64,000 nt of DNA, taken from Sipunculus nudus (taxonomy: Eukaryota > Annelida > Sipuncula > Golfingiida > Sipunculidae). Location of the stretch: positions 75,962,401 to 76,026,400 of the forward strand of contig CM049315.1 of the NCBI GenBank assembly GCA_026874595.1, given 5' to 3'. This document shows positions 37,291 to 47,500 of the stretch, one piece after another; the first letter of the stretch is position 1, and each line of letters starts with the position of its first letter. A program made the translations under genes and the position numbers. The notes under the pieces are model-generated. The model made no database searches, had not been told where the DNA came from, and worked only from the letters and a program-made list of their open reading frames with translations.

Positions 37291-38122
37291 ACATACACTG
37301 TGCAAAAGACTTTGTCTGGGGATACAATTAAAATATAACTACCAATTTCTTTTCATTTTTCTATATTTCATCAAACTTAATGGTACAAGTATACAAAATT
37401 TTCAGGCTGCTGTTCTGGACGCCTTTAACCACTAAGGATACACGTTAAATGTTTCAATAAGAGTTCCAATGGACTCCTTTGTATGTTAATGGTATCCTAT
37501 ATCCTTGTCATGTATCTCTTACCCTGTAAAAAGATACGATTAATCCTTTCTTGAGGATATTCAATGCTTGTAGCCATCATGATTAATCCCTCTGCTTGTA
37601 TACACTACTTGGCTTATGAGCATGTCCTATGTCATTCACACCCGTTGACTTGAACAATTAGGCATGTTGTGTAGACAGACCATGGCTATCCCAGGTTTAT
37701 ATGTTGTTTTACAAGGTTAAGGTTACTAATAATAAGCTACTAGACCTTGTCCAAGCGAAACGCAAGATGGAGTACACTATAACGGTAGGCAGTTAACAAA
37801 CCTCTGAAGGTTAATTTTTTTTAGCTTTTGCGATGTCCAGGTGCATAGCACTCAAACATTGCATACGCTTAACAAAAAATAACCCTCACTTTAACAACTA
37901 CAGCCAATTCTCACATGCACAAACAATCGTTACGTTTGTTCAAATTGAATTAGTTCACACTGAATTCCATACAAATGTCAATAGTAGATTTAAATATTCC
38001 CACTTGACCACTTATTCTCAACTCGTCTTTCATGGCCCAGTGGTAGCACACAGGACTGGTTATAACAGATGTTTGCTGGTTGGAGACCCGCTCAAGAGCT
38101 TCACAATTGCATGTTATGTGTA
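37291..38122. other. Gene-free DNA
   Basis: No supported gene. 38030-38100 contains weak tRNA A- and B-box resemblance (TGGCCCAGTGGTAG and GGTTGGAGACC) but no foldable tRNA. Confidence 0.4.
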
Positions 38123-38130
38123 TAATAAAT

Positions 38131-38892
38131 CGGTCTCACTAATTTGATGAAAGAAGATGAAAGAGCATGAAAGAAGATGAAGAGGATTTGAACTAACAAT
38201 TAAAAGAATCATTTACTTCAAATTTTAATAATTTACCAAATTCTATTAACTTTTTTATCAATAATATACCTGGGGTAACAAAAAAAGCTAATTATATTCA
38301 GTAGTACTTAGAGAGTTTAGTTTCAGCCAGGTTGTCTCAGTTATACCCATTGTTTGTATAGACCTGTACCCTACCACCACAGATGCTTGTTATATCCCCA
38401 GTACACAATAAAAGAACTGGTCTAGGAGCTTTATATGCTGTGCTAAAACATAAAAATATGAATACAGCTATATCTTTTTATATTTTTTAAGTAAGGAGAG
38501 ATGGAACACAAATATATGGCATGGTACACCATACACAGCATAATGGCATTTCATATACATATATAATTGAATTTTAAGAGTATACAATAAAAATTGAAGC
38601 AATATTTTATATACAGTACTGGAATACGGGTTTGGCCAGTGAATTTCTTTATGTGGCAGGGTACCAGTCTGAATAAGAGATAGGGGACATAATTCAGATG
38701 TATAATGAAAGTGTATTAAAAGTAAATAGATCTCAAGAGAATTGATTTATAATTACCAGATATGTAAATTGTACAGTAAATAATGGTAAATTATGAATTT
38801 TTAAAGTAAATATTAATTATAACTGGTAATTTTAACTATCTTTCATCTCCTTTCATCCTCTTTCATCTTCTTTCATCAAATAAGTGAGACCC
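38131..38892. mobile_element. MITE, 762 bp, 8-bp target duplication
   Basis: Terminal inverted repeats of about 50 bp start CGGTCTCACTAATTTGATGA on the left and, read inward, GGGTCTCACTTATTTGATGA on the right. Both contain iterated GATGAAAGAA-like motifs. The element is flanked on both sides by TAATAAAT (38123-38130 and 38893-38900), an exact 8-bp duplication. There is no coding frame. An 8-bp duplication is typical of hAT-type transposition but is also seen with Merlin, so the mobilising family is inference. Confidence 0.85.
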
Positions 38893-39248
38893 TAATAAAT
38901 GAATTTCTCATTACAAGTTTACCATCAGACTGAGACACAGTTGCACACAACTGACATACGTAAAAGAGACAAGAAACCATGGAGCGAGTATAGAATCCAG
39001 CCTACATTCTGGGATATCCAACTGTCTAAAGAGGGTGACATTTTGAAGGGGATAGAGAAAAACTGGGGTGCAGTTTTTTATAGGGGGTAAAGACATAGTA
39101 GACAATAATACACAACAAGTGTGTCATCGTATGACGTTTTTCCTGCTTATTTACTACTGTACCCGCCATCTACCAGCCGTCCGAGAACTACCTGTAATGA
39201 GAGAGTCGTGAGTGATTAGTATATGACATATAACACAGAAATACATGA

Positions 39249-39322
39249 AGAATCAATTGGAATCGAACGACCGACCGCAGGCTCTGGAGGCGTCCTCGCT
39301 ACCAAATGCGCTATCAAGCGCT
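39249..39322 (-). pseudogene. tRNA-Trp-like relic
   Basis: On the minus strand the order is an A-box-like AGCGCATTTGGTAG, a CTCCAGA loop with CCA anticodon, and a B-box-like GTTCGATTCC. The acceptor, anticodon and T stems pair poorly, so it is at best a tRNA relic or SINE head, not a functional gene. Confidence 0.35.
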
Positions 39323-39818
39323 TGATGTCAACCCGGGGATTTCCAGTTTATTTGAACCTATGCATCTTGTGTCGCCACCTATTAGTTATAATGTAAATCA
39401 AACATTCATGTGGTGACGTAGTTGATTGTGAATGTTGACCTTTGACCTGATTTGAATCATGTGAATCAGTGCGTGGTTGGCATGGCGGGGGGCCACTTTT
39501 TATAATTAAGATGGGTGGTGGCCTCTTGCAAGCAGATAAATGACAGAATATTGAGTAAAATTGTGAATGTACTTATCACGCAGGTTTATGTTGTATAAAA
39601 CGTTGTATTGTCATACAATATATATGTGAAAGTTGAAAATAAATATTTAATAAGAAAATTGTGTGATTTTATTAATTAGTATGATAAAAGTGAATATGGT
39701 CATCAGTGTCCCATTTGATTGATTGAGTGGTATCCTACCTTGTTGTTAATGTCACCTAGGTAGCATACAGGTGTTATACTGAGTGGGGGTCACTAACAAT
39801 TACGTGTAACTGACCAAC

Positions 39819-40160
39819 GTGTCACATTGTAGTGAATTAGTGGTAGAAGGGATCGCCATGGCTAGCAAGAGTACATGTGATACAGCAAGTGGGAATGAAA
39901 AGATAATTGACAAAATGTTGACGGAACATGTAACAATTCGTAAGAAGAAAACAAAAGCAAGAGCTGAAAATATAGGTACAGATGAACAATGTAATATTGA
40001 ACAGATGAAACGGAAGAAAAATGTTGACACGTCTGAAGTATTAAAAGGTGCAAGTGCGAATCCCGGGCCAATCCAATTAGGGATTAGAGTGGTGAGGCTT
40101 TGTGTACATATAGTAAAGGGAGCTACAACCGGGCAGCCACTGAACAGTCAAAATGCATAG
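39819..40160 (+). CDS. Lysine-rich frame preceding the transposase
   Basis: 113 codons, Lys/Glu/Thr-rich (IRKKKTKARAENIG), overlapping the transposase frame by about 60 bases in another register. It could be the N-terminus of the same element's protein joined by a lost or spliced segment, or a chance frame. No domain recognised. Confidence 0.3.
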   Translation: MSHCSELVVEGIAMASKSTCDTASGNEKIIDKMLTEHVTIRKKKTKARAENIGTDEQCNIEQMKRKKNVDTSEVLKGASANPGPIQLGIRVVRLCVHIVKGATTGQPLNSQNA

Positions 40161-41116
40161 AAACTCTAAACCACACACGTCTAGTGCGAGAAATTATGTT
40201 CAGCAAAGAGTCTACTATTAACTGGTTAATTGAAAGAGGTATGTTGAAGGGGAGTCGTCTGTGTCCTGTTTGTGGTGCCTGTATGAGGATGTTACCCGTA
40301 TCAGATGAGATAACTAGTGATGAATACCGATGGTGATGCCAGAAAAGAAAAACGCGTGCGCATGACCAGAAATTATCTATTCGACATGGTAGTTGGTTCG
40401 ATGCTTCAAACTTAACTTTAGAAGAGATATTAAATATCACTTACATGTGGAGCCTTGGGCTCACCCAAAGTCAAATTCAAATAGAGACTGGTTGTAGTAA
40501 GAACACGTTTGTTGATTGGTGTAGCTTCTCACGGGAAGTCTGTGAGGAAACACTCCTGAGGGAATCAGATGGTGGAGAAAAAATCGGCGGCCCCGGTATC
40601 GTGGTAGAAATCGACGAGTCTAAATTTTCGAAGAGAAAATACCATCGTGGCCATATCGTGAAGGGAGCATGGGTTTTTGGTGGACGCGAACATTTAGATA
40701 AGAAAAAAATATTCATGTTTGTTGTGCCAGATCGTACAAAAGAAACATTGATACCACTCATTCAAAAACACATATATACAGGCTCAATCATCCGTTCGGA
40801 CTGTTGGGCAGCATATCATTGTGTGGGTGACCTAGGGTTCTCACATGAAACTGTGAACCATTCGGAAAATTTTAAAGACCCTTCATCTGGCTGCCACACC
40901 AATAGCATAGAGGGTACGTGGCAAAAAGTGAAAAGAGGAACCACTATGCCGCGTTTCGGAGTAAGGTCCGACCATTTACAGGGGTACCTTAGCGTTTTCT
41001 TATGGCGGCAGAAACATGATGGTGAAAACCTGTTTGCGCAATTCATAAACAACGCGGGTCATTTATACGATGGTATGTGTGACAAACCGTCGTGCAAGTA
41101 TTGTGCATCAAATTAA
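40100..41116 (+). pseudogene. ISXO2/IS1595-type (Merlin-like) DNA transposase with one in-frame stop
   Basis: A single frame runs through with one TGA (40334-40336). Before it lies a zinc-ribbon half (CPVCGACM). After it come KLSIRHGSWF and LTLEEIL, typical of this family. The catalytic core follows: VEIDESKFSKRKYHRGH with the first Asp, WVFGG, IRSDCWAAYHC with the second Asp, VNHSENF, and HTNSIEGTWQKVKR with the third acidic or Asn position. The protein ends normally at 41116. The stop sits where family members usually have W-R-C, and TGA is one transition from CGA at a CpG, so recent inactivation is the simplest reading. The Met at 40445 lies inside the conserved block and is not a natural start. 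IS1595-type transposases in animals belong to the Merlin superfamily. Confidence 0.8.
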
Positions 41117-41279
41117 AAACAGTGGACACATCCTAGTTAAGACAACTTAGTTAAGGTAAGTGTTCACATAATTATACTGATATTTGAGATTAGAGGATAT
41201 AGTACATTTATGAATATTGAGAAATGTAAAGCATTTATGTATGAGAAAATTAGGAGGGTTCATTTCCCCTTGTTAAATG

Positions 41280-41945
41280 GGGGCGCCGAGTTGATAGGAA
41301 ATATGAGAAAATGAGAATGAACGACTTGGTAATTTTATTATATATAAACTGATGCAATAAATGAATTGAGATGGGGGCTGCCGCCCCCACACCCCCCCTG
41401 AGTTTACAGGAAAAATGATAACATAAGAAGAAATGTTTTGGTAATATTATTATATATAAACTGATGCAATAAATGAATTGAGATGGGGGCTGCCGCCCCC
41501 AAACCCCCGCTGAGTTTACAGGAAAAATGATAACATGAGAAGAAATGTTTTGGTAATATTATTATTTATAAAGTTATGCAACAAGTAAAACAGGATGGGG
41601 GCTGCCGCCCCCACACCCCCGCTGAATTTACAGAAAAAAATGATAACATAAGAAAAAATGTTTTGGTAATATTATTATATATAAAGTTATGCAACAAGTA
41701 AAACAGGCTAAATATACAGGAAAAATTATAAAAGAAGAAAAAAATTTAGGTAATATTATTATATATAATCTAATGCAACAAGTAAAATAGGATGGGGGCT
41801 GCCGCCCCTACACCCCCGCTGAGTTGACAGCAGAAATGACATAATGAGAATAAAGGACTTGATAATATTATTATATATAAAGTTATGGAATAAACTAAAT
41901 AAGATGGGGGCTGCCGCCACCACACCCCTGCTAAAATGAGTATAA
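41280..41945 (+). repeat. Tandem array, ~112-bp unit with GC hairpins
   Basis: GATGGGGGCTGCCGCCCCC recurs at 41369, 41482, 41593, 41791 and 41903 (last ones diverged). Each unit also carries GGTAATATTATTATATATAA. One unit near 41705 has lost the GC segment, giving a 198-bp step. GGGGGC-TGCC-GCCCCC folds as a 6-bp stem. The array starts about 165 bp after the transposase stop and may be its subterminal region. Confidence 0.85.
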
Positions 41946-42960
41946 TAAAGAATATAAGAAATAAATTATATGAAAAAGCAGATGGTATATCTTTAAATAT
42001 TGTCAATGGCGCGACATTAACCGCAAGATGTGCTCCCCCTTAAAAAGAGGTGTATGACGTATGCACATTATGTGCTCCAGCAGGGGTCATGTGAGTTTGA
42101 TGGAGAACATGGCGCATGTAAACAAGCATGTTATACACAAGGGGAACTTGTGGTGAAACTGACAAGATGTCGTGATTGTAGGATGAATTGTAAATGAAAG
42201 AAATCGTAAGTTGTGGAATATGAAATGTTCATAGAAAGCGACAGGTGTGTCAAAGTTGATATAATGAACAAGAAAGCGACATGAGTTTAATGAGACGGGA
42301 TGAGGTGAGGCATTGACTATTTTGACACGTGGAATAAGCAAGAAAATATGAGTACTAGTAATATATAAGACATGTTGGTTGACTCATAGAATAGTTTATC
42401 TGTATTACTCTGACATTTGCCTATATCCTGAGGTGTCCGGGTTCTTCTTATGTGTGATATCCATGTAGGCCGGATTCTATACTTGAGCCGAAACCATAGA
42501 GAAATGGACACCAACATTTTTATTCATTGACTCAAACAGCACCCTGAATTGTTAACTCACTCCAAATTTATGATATCAAAAATCACAAAATGTCAAAATA
42601 AATCCATATATAATTTGCTGACTCAAAATATCGCTTCACTCTTTGGGGCAACGCAACATGCAGTGTAAATGACTCAATAAAGAAGCCACCATACAGAGTA
42701 CAATGCCAAGGAAAATTTGCCCATTCTCAGCTACGAATCATTTATTATGTAGATCTCTCAACAACTGTCGTGCAACTTACTTAGCTTAGGCTGCCCGGCC
42801 TGCATTGACGTGAAGTCGTAATTTACATGTCAGATAACGGGCATTTCCCAAGAAATTCTCAAGCCTTTGCAAATAAATCTACATATGGAATCGGTTGCCT
42901 TGTGTTATGTACTTACATTTGATCAGTCACAGGTATATCCCTGGTTGTTTGTTTATTTCT
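41946..42960. other. Gene-free DNA downstream of the transposase array
   Basis: About 42440-42500 contains, in reverse, AGTATAGAATCCGGCCTACAT, which mirrors AGTATAGAATCCAGCCTACAT at 38988-39008 on the other side of the transposase. No gene recognised. Confidence 0.4.
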
Positions 42961-43128
42961 GAATGCGGTCCCGCCGCCCCCTGTCTGTTCCACCTGTCAT
43001 TCCCGTTCTGATCTCTGACAGCGGTGCAAAGTGATGTTATGGTCACGTGACAATAGCTCCGCTGATACGGTGGATTGGTTCCCACCATTGGTACTATATA
43101 GCGTCATCTATTGGTCAGTGAAGGTATC
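42961..43128. promoter_or_regulatory. Promoter-like stretch with E-box and CCAAT boxes
   Basis: CpG-richer than its surroundings. It contains GTCACGTGAC (43042-43051, a perfect 10-bp palindromic E-box), three ATTGG/CCAAT-type motifs (about 43073, 43087 and 43110) and TATATAG (about 43096). No associated coding exon was identified nearby; the dCMP deaminase ATG is about 1.2 kb downstream. Confidence 0.35.
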
Positions 43129-43190
43129 ATTCCAAAAGTTTACAAAGCACAATGTATACATATATATGTGTCTAGCCTAGCGTTAGTAAC

Positions 43191-43191
<1 letters not shown>

Positions 43192-43241
<50 letters not shown>

Positions 43242-43252
43242 TATACATATAA
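43192..43252. repeat. (TA)n microsatellite
   Basis: About 40 bases of perfect TA followed by imperfect TATACATATA repeats. Confidence 0.95.
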
Positions 43253-43368
43253 CCGAACTCCTGTTTTCGTACATAGGAAGGCACTCCATTACATATCAGT
43301 TTATTGTATAACAACAGTATACAACATTTTAAACTAGTTATAAACTATAATATTTGTTTATAAAGTAT

Positions 43369-43371
43369 ATT

Positions 43372-43412
<41 letters not shown>

Positions 43413-43425
43413 TTCTTCTTCTTCT

Positions 43426-43480
<55 letters not shown>
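43369..43480 (+). repeat. Compound microsatellite (TTTC)n(TTC)n(TC)n
   Basis: Three adjoining pyrimidine microsatellites that read as successive length variants of one tract, about 110 bp of nearly pure C/T on the plus strand. Confidence 0.95.
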
Positions 43481-43484
<4 letters not shown>

Positions 43485-43625
43485 AGTAGAGAGTTAAAAG
43501 AGCTTTAAGAGGAAAGCTTAATTTATTGATTATCTGTCTCTTCTTCCATGCAGTACTAGTTTTACTGTAAAAATAAAATTAATATTGGATTAAAAAAAAA
43601 AATTAATTCAGTGATGTACTGTGGT

Positions 43626-43660
43626 ACCAAGGAGTTTACAGGTCCTGTAAACTCCTTGGT
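43626..43660. repeat. Perfect 17-bp-arm palindrome
   Basis: ACCAAGGAGTTTACAGG, a single T, then its exact reverse complement. A cruciform or hairpin-forming site between two microsatellites. Confidence 0.9.
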
Positions 43661-43735
43661 GGTACTAAGCGCAAAATTTGACAATACATGGGAGACGTAT
43701 AAGGAAACGTTGTAAGTTGTAACACTTAATTATAA

Positions 43736-43760
43736 TAATAATAACGATAATAATAATAAC

Positions 43761-43796
<36 letters not shown>

Positions 43797-43860
43797 ATCA
43801 TCATCATCATCGATCATTATTATTATTATCATGATAATTATTGGGTTAAAAGAGACTGAG
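43736..43860. repeat. (ATA/TTA)n and (ATC)n microsatellite
   Basis: AATAAT triplets switch to TTATTA triplets, so the tract is self-complementary. ATCATCATC and further TTA triplets follow. Confidence 0.9.
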
Positions 43861-44265
43861 AATGATCAGTTTAAGTTTAATCCGTGTATATTTCCAACCT
43901 GGGGTTTTCATTGAAACACCGATATATCAGCGTTTTACGAACAATACTTTTTCCAGCACCATCCTGGCTGAAACCCACACTATTTTCCCCGAGTTAAACT
44001 CTGGAGCTGGATGAGCACACCTTTTAATGATTTGGGTTATTATTTATCATTTTCATACCATATTGCGTAAAACTCAGAGTGATTTTTACGATATTTCATG
44101 GTTACGTTAAAAAAAATAGCTGATTAGCCTAGTAATTTTGTGATCTTTCAAAATTTCCCTACTCTGCTCTCTGGAAACTGTTCAGAGTGAGCAGGGAACC
44201 AATCTATTAAACCAGCTGTCATGTCAGAGGTCACGACCCGTGCACCTTCAACTTTGACAGCAACC

Positions 44266-44273
44266 GCGGGAAA
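44266..44273 (+). promoter_or_regulatory. E2F-type site upstream of the dCMP deaminase gene
   Basis: GCGGGAAA is an exact match to the E2F core (TTTCCCGC reversed), 72 bp upstream of the start codon. S-phase nucleotide genes are classic E2F targets. The match is seen; its function is inferred. Confidence 0.45.
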
Positions 44274-44344
44274 CTGACTGTCACTGAGATTTAAGAGTGT
44301 TTATGTGCAGTTAATTTTTTTTCGTCACACTGCTAAACTGTGAA

Positions 44345-44517
44345 ATGAGCGAAACAGAGATTTGTCAGACTGGTGAAACTACCAGTAATGGCCCTAGTGG
44401 CAACAAGAGAGCAACTGTGAGTGATGAATGCGTGGAGAAAATTAACGGTGTTGATGGCATCCTGGCGACCAAACGAGTGTGCACTGAACAGCTGAGTGAT
44501 GACAAGCCAGTTACAAG
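44345..44517 (+). CDS. DCTD: DCTD exon 1 (N-terminal extension)
   Basis: ATG at 44345, donor ACAAG/GTGTGT, phase 2. Encodes 57 residues rich in Thr, Ser, Asp and Glu that contain no part of the deaminase fold. The junction codon (AG+G) becomes Arg, followed by [12 protein letters not shown]. Confidence 0.75.
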
Positions 44518-47500
44518 GTGTGTGTGCCGAAAACCACTGACCAAGTGGACTCATATTAAAATGATTTTCACGAGTGGCCTTGGCTGAAACCAGCTGATAC
44601 AGGATTTTTATTTAAACAGTAATTAGATTCAGTTGGTTATTGTTATTTTAATTGATTGATAAATAAACGTCTATAATTAAAAGTTCAGATATAATTTATT
44701 AATTATACATGAAGAATGTTTGGTCTGATAGAACATGTTACTTTTATTTTTAATGATTAATGTTAAGTTTTAATTCTATTAATATTTACTGTTCTTTATT
44801 ATAATTATAATGGTACCAGTATAGCTCATCATTGTATACTGTTGTTCACCATTATTATAATGGATTATTTTCATTATAATTAAATTATATAATGATATAA
44901 TGTACTATTATTATTATTATTTTTCCAGTCAGCAGCTGAACAGACAAAATGAAGACATCCATTCAGATAAAATACATCATAATGTTCATTGCTCAATTTA
45001 CAAACATATTGAATCATAGAAAATTAAGATTCAGGTTAATGATTGAAATTAGTTAAATCAGTTGAAATAGTAGATACCATTACTGGCTGGGCTGTAACAA
45101 AATAGGCCTTGCAAATAAACTTGACTGCCTTTGGTAAAAGGGATTCAATATGAAGTTGAGTCAAGAGTTCAGGGATATAATTATGTATTTTCGTCTGTGT
45201 ACATACTAAACAACTATCTACATGGGTCATGTGGACAACAACCCTGTTCATATCCTTTTTTGATTGCCCTTTATTTGTTCTGATTTTGCCACAATGAACT
45301 TGCTGTTTAGAGGCTGGGGTTGACCACTTGCTAGCCAACTCAACTTCAAAGGCAGCAGGGATGAATGCTAGGTAATTACCCTTGCCTGAGATCATTAACT
45401 GCCCTGACAGGGTAAGCAGCTTAGTATATGCAATTGATCCAAGCCTGGTGTTCATTTCCACTATCACATATTTACCTGGAGTACCTTATACCAGGTACAG
45501 GTACTATAGTTCCAGGTACAGGTACATGGTACTTCCTACTGTTGACAGCCAGGTACAGGTACTCTGAATTGTGTACTTGGGTACAGGGTGCAGGTAAAGA
45601 TACCTAGCCCCAACCATGGTCCCTGGCTTCCAGTCTAGAGTTGGGAGGTCCAGGTCATCGGGAATGCCTGGGCTGCTTGTCAAATTACATATTTATTATG
45701 TATAAAATAACAAAATAAATTGGTACTAAACAAATTTAAAACAAAATATTATGTAAATATATACATTAATTAATGTGTAAACTTATTTGTATATCGCCAT
45801 CCTGTAGCGTTAATCAGTTTGTCTAGCAACTGCCAGGCAATACACAGCCCTAATTACTGGTGCAGGTTATGCCTACTCTACTTTATATGTTCAATTTGTA
45901 GGAGGCTATACATAAGACAATGAAGTAAATTTTATGAAACGCTATTTTTATATTTTTATAATTCACTTTTTTATCCTTAGGGATCTGAATAAGAAGAGAA
46001 CAGATTATTTAGAATGGCCTGATTACTTCATGGCTATTGCTTTTCTGTCAGCACAGCGAAGCAAAGATCCATCCTCACAGGTAATTTCTCAAGAATGATC
46101 TATTATATATACATATATCCTCTGAAGCACCATTTAAAGGTAAATATAATCATTTACAACAATGTGTGTATTATCTCATGCTATTAGTTCTTTTTAAATT
46201 ATGTTTCCCAGCAAACTGTCCTGACACATGGACATACTATTACAAGTTTATCTGTTTTATACGTTGTTATGGTTCTCTGTGTGAAGTAAATGAAAAGTTA
46301 TAAAATCTACTAGTAGGCTTGGCTGATGAAGAAAACAATGATCACTCCCTACACTTTTGATATAAGGGTTCTAGACAGGGCTGTGCTGTCAGCATGCAGG
46401 TAAAGGCGGTGTACAGGCTTTGGGCGCGCAGTGGGCGTGGTTGCTGTTGCTCTGCTTTCTCAGCTGACTTCACTTCTTGGACCCAGTGCCTGGTGGTCTG
46501 GAGCTGACCTGGGGGGGCTTCTTGGATCCTTTTGTACTTGGCTTGGTGTGGTATTCTCAACATTTATTGGCTCTATCAGTATCTTCTACTTTCATTCTTC
46601 AAGCCTAGAACAACCAATAAAGGTCATCCTGTCTCTCTCAATCATTGCTAAGGGAGCTGGTGCGGATCTAACAAAGTCGGATATTACCATGATCAGCTCG
46701 AGCGCTGACTCCACTTATAAAAACAACTAGTAGACTTACTTTGATATTGATGACCTTGCTGTGTGTAGTGGCTTTCTCTGATGTCTGACTGGTATTGGAG
46801 TCACAGAGTTTGTTAAACTGTTGTGGTTGCTACAGGGTTTGTTATACTGGTGTTGGTGCCAAAGAGTTTGTTATACTGGTATGGGAGTCACAGAGTTTGT
46901 TATACTGGTATGGGAGTCACACAGTTAGTTGTACTGGTATGGGAGTCACCGAGTTTGTTATACTGGTGTGGTTGCCACAGGGTTTGTTATACTGGTATGG
47001 GAGTCACAGAGTTTGTTATACTGGTATGGGTGTCACAGAGTTTGTTATACTGGTGTGGTTGCCACAGAGTTTGTTATAATGGTATGGGAGTCACAGAGTT
47101 TGTTATACTGGTATGGGAGTCACAGAGTTTGTTATACTGGTATTGGTGTCACATTTTTTTTTTACGGGTACAGATGTTACAGTTTGTGATTTGGTTTTCA
47201 GGTTGGAGCTTGTATTGTGAATAAACAGAAAAAGATAGTTGGGATAGGATACAATGGGATGCCGAGAGGATGCAGTGATGATGTGATGCCATGGCAACGT
47301 ACAGCCAATGACAGGCTACAGACCAAGTACCTATATGGTAAGTAGTGACAGAATATAGACCAAGTATATAAATGGTAGGTAATGGTAGTGAGAGACTACA
47401 AACCAAGTGACAGACCAAAGCACAAGTATCTAGATATGGTAGGTAGTGATAGACTAGAAAAGAGGTATCTATAAATTAGGTACTGACAGACTACTGACCA

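Noticed and set aside
38030-38105. tRNA gene candidate with A-box-like and B-box-like motifs
   Set aside because: No cloverleaf can be folded and the B-box departs from consensus; at most a SINE-like relic.
40477-40761. Antisense frame of 94 codons over the transposase
   Set aside because: Shadow of the conserved transposase frame on the other strand.
41280-41945. GC hairpins followed by AT-rich tracts as bacterial-type terminators
   Set aside because: The context is a eukaryotic tandem repeat array; intrinsic terminators are not expected.
46431-46730. 99-codon plus-strand frame in DCTD intron 2
   Set aside because: It lies wholly in the intron, lacks splice sites in phase with DCTD and has no recognisable domain.
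46795-47224. Cys/Trp/Val-rich frames of up to 133 codons
   Set aside because: Produced by the 29-bp minisatellite; every frame is open for the same reason.
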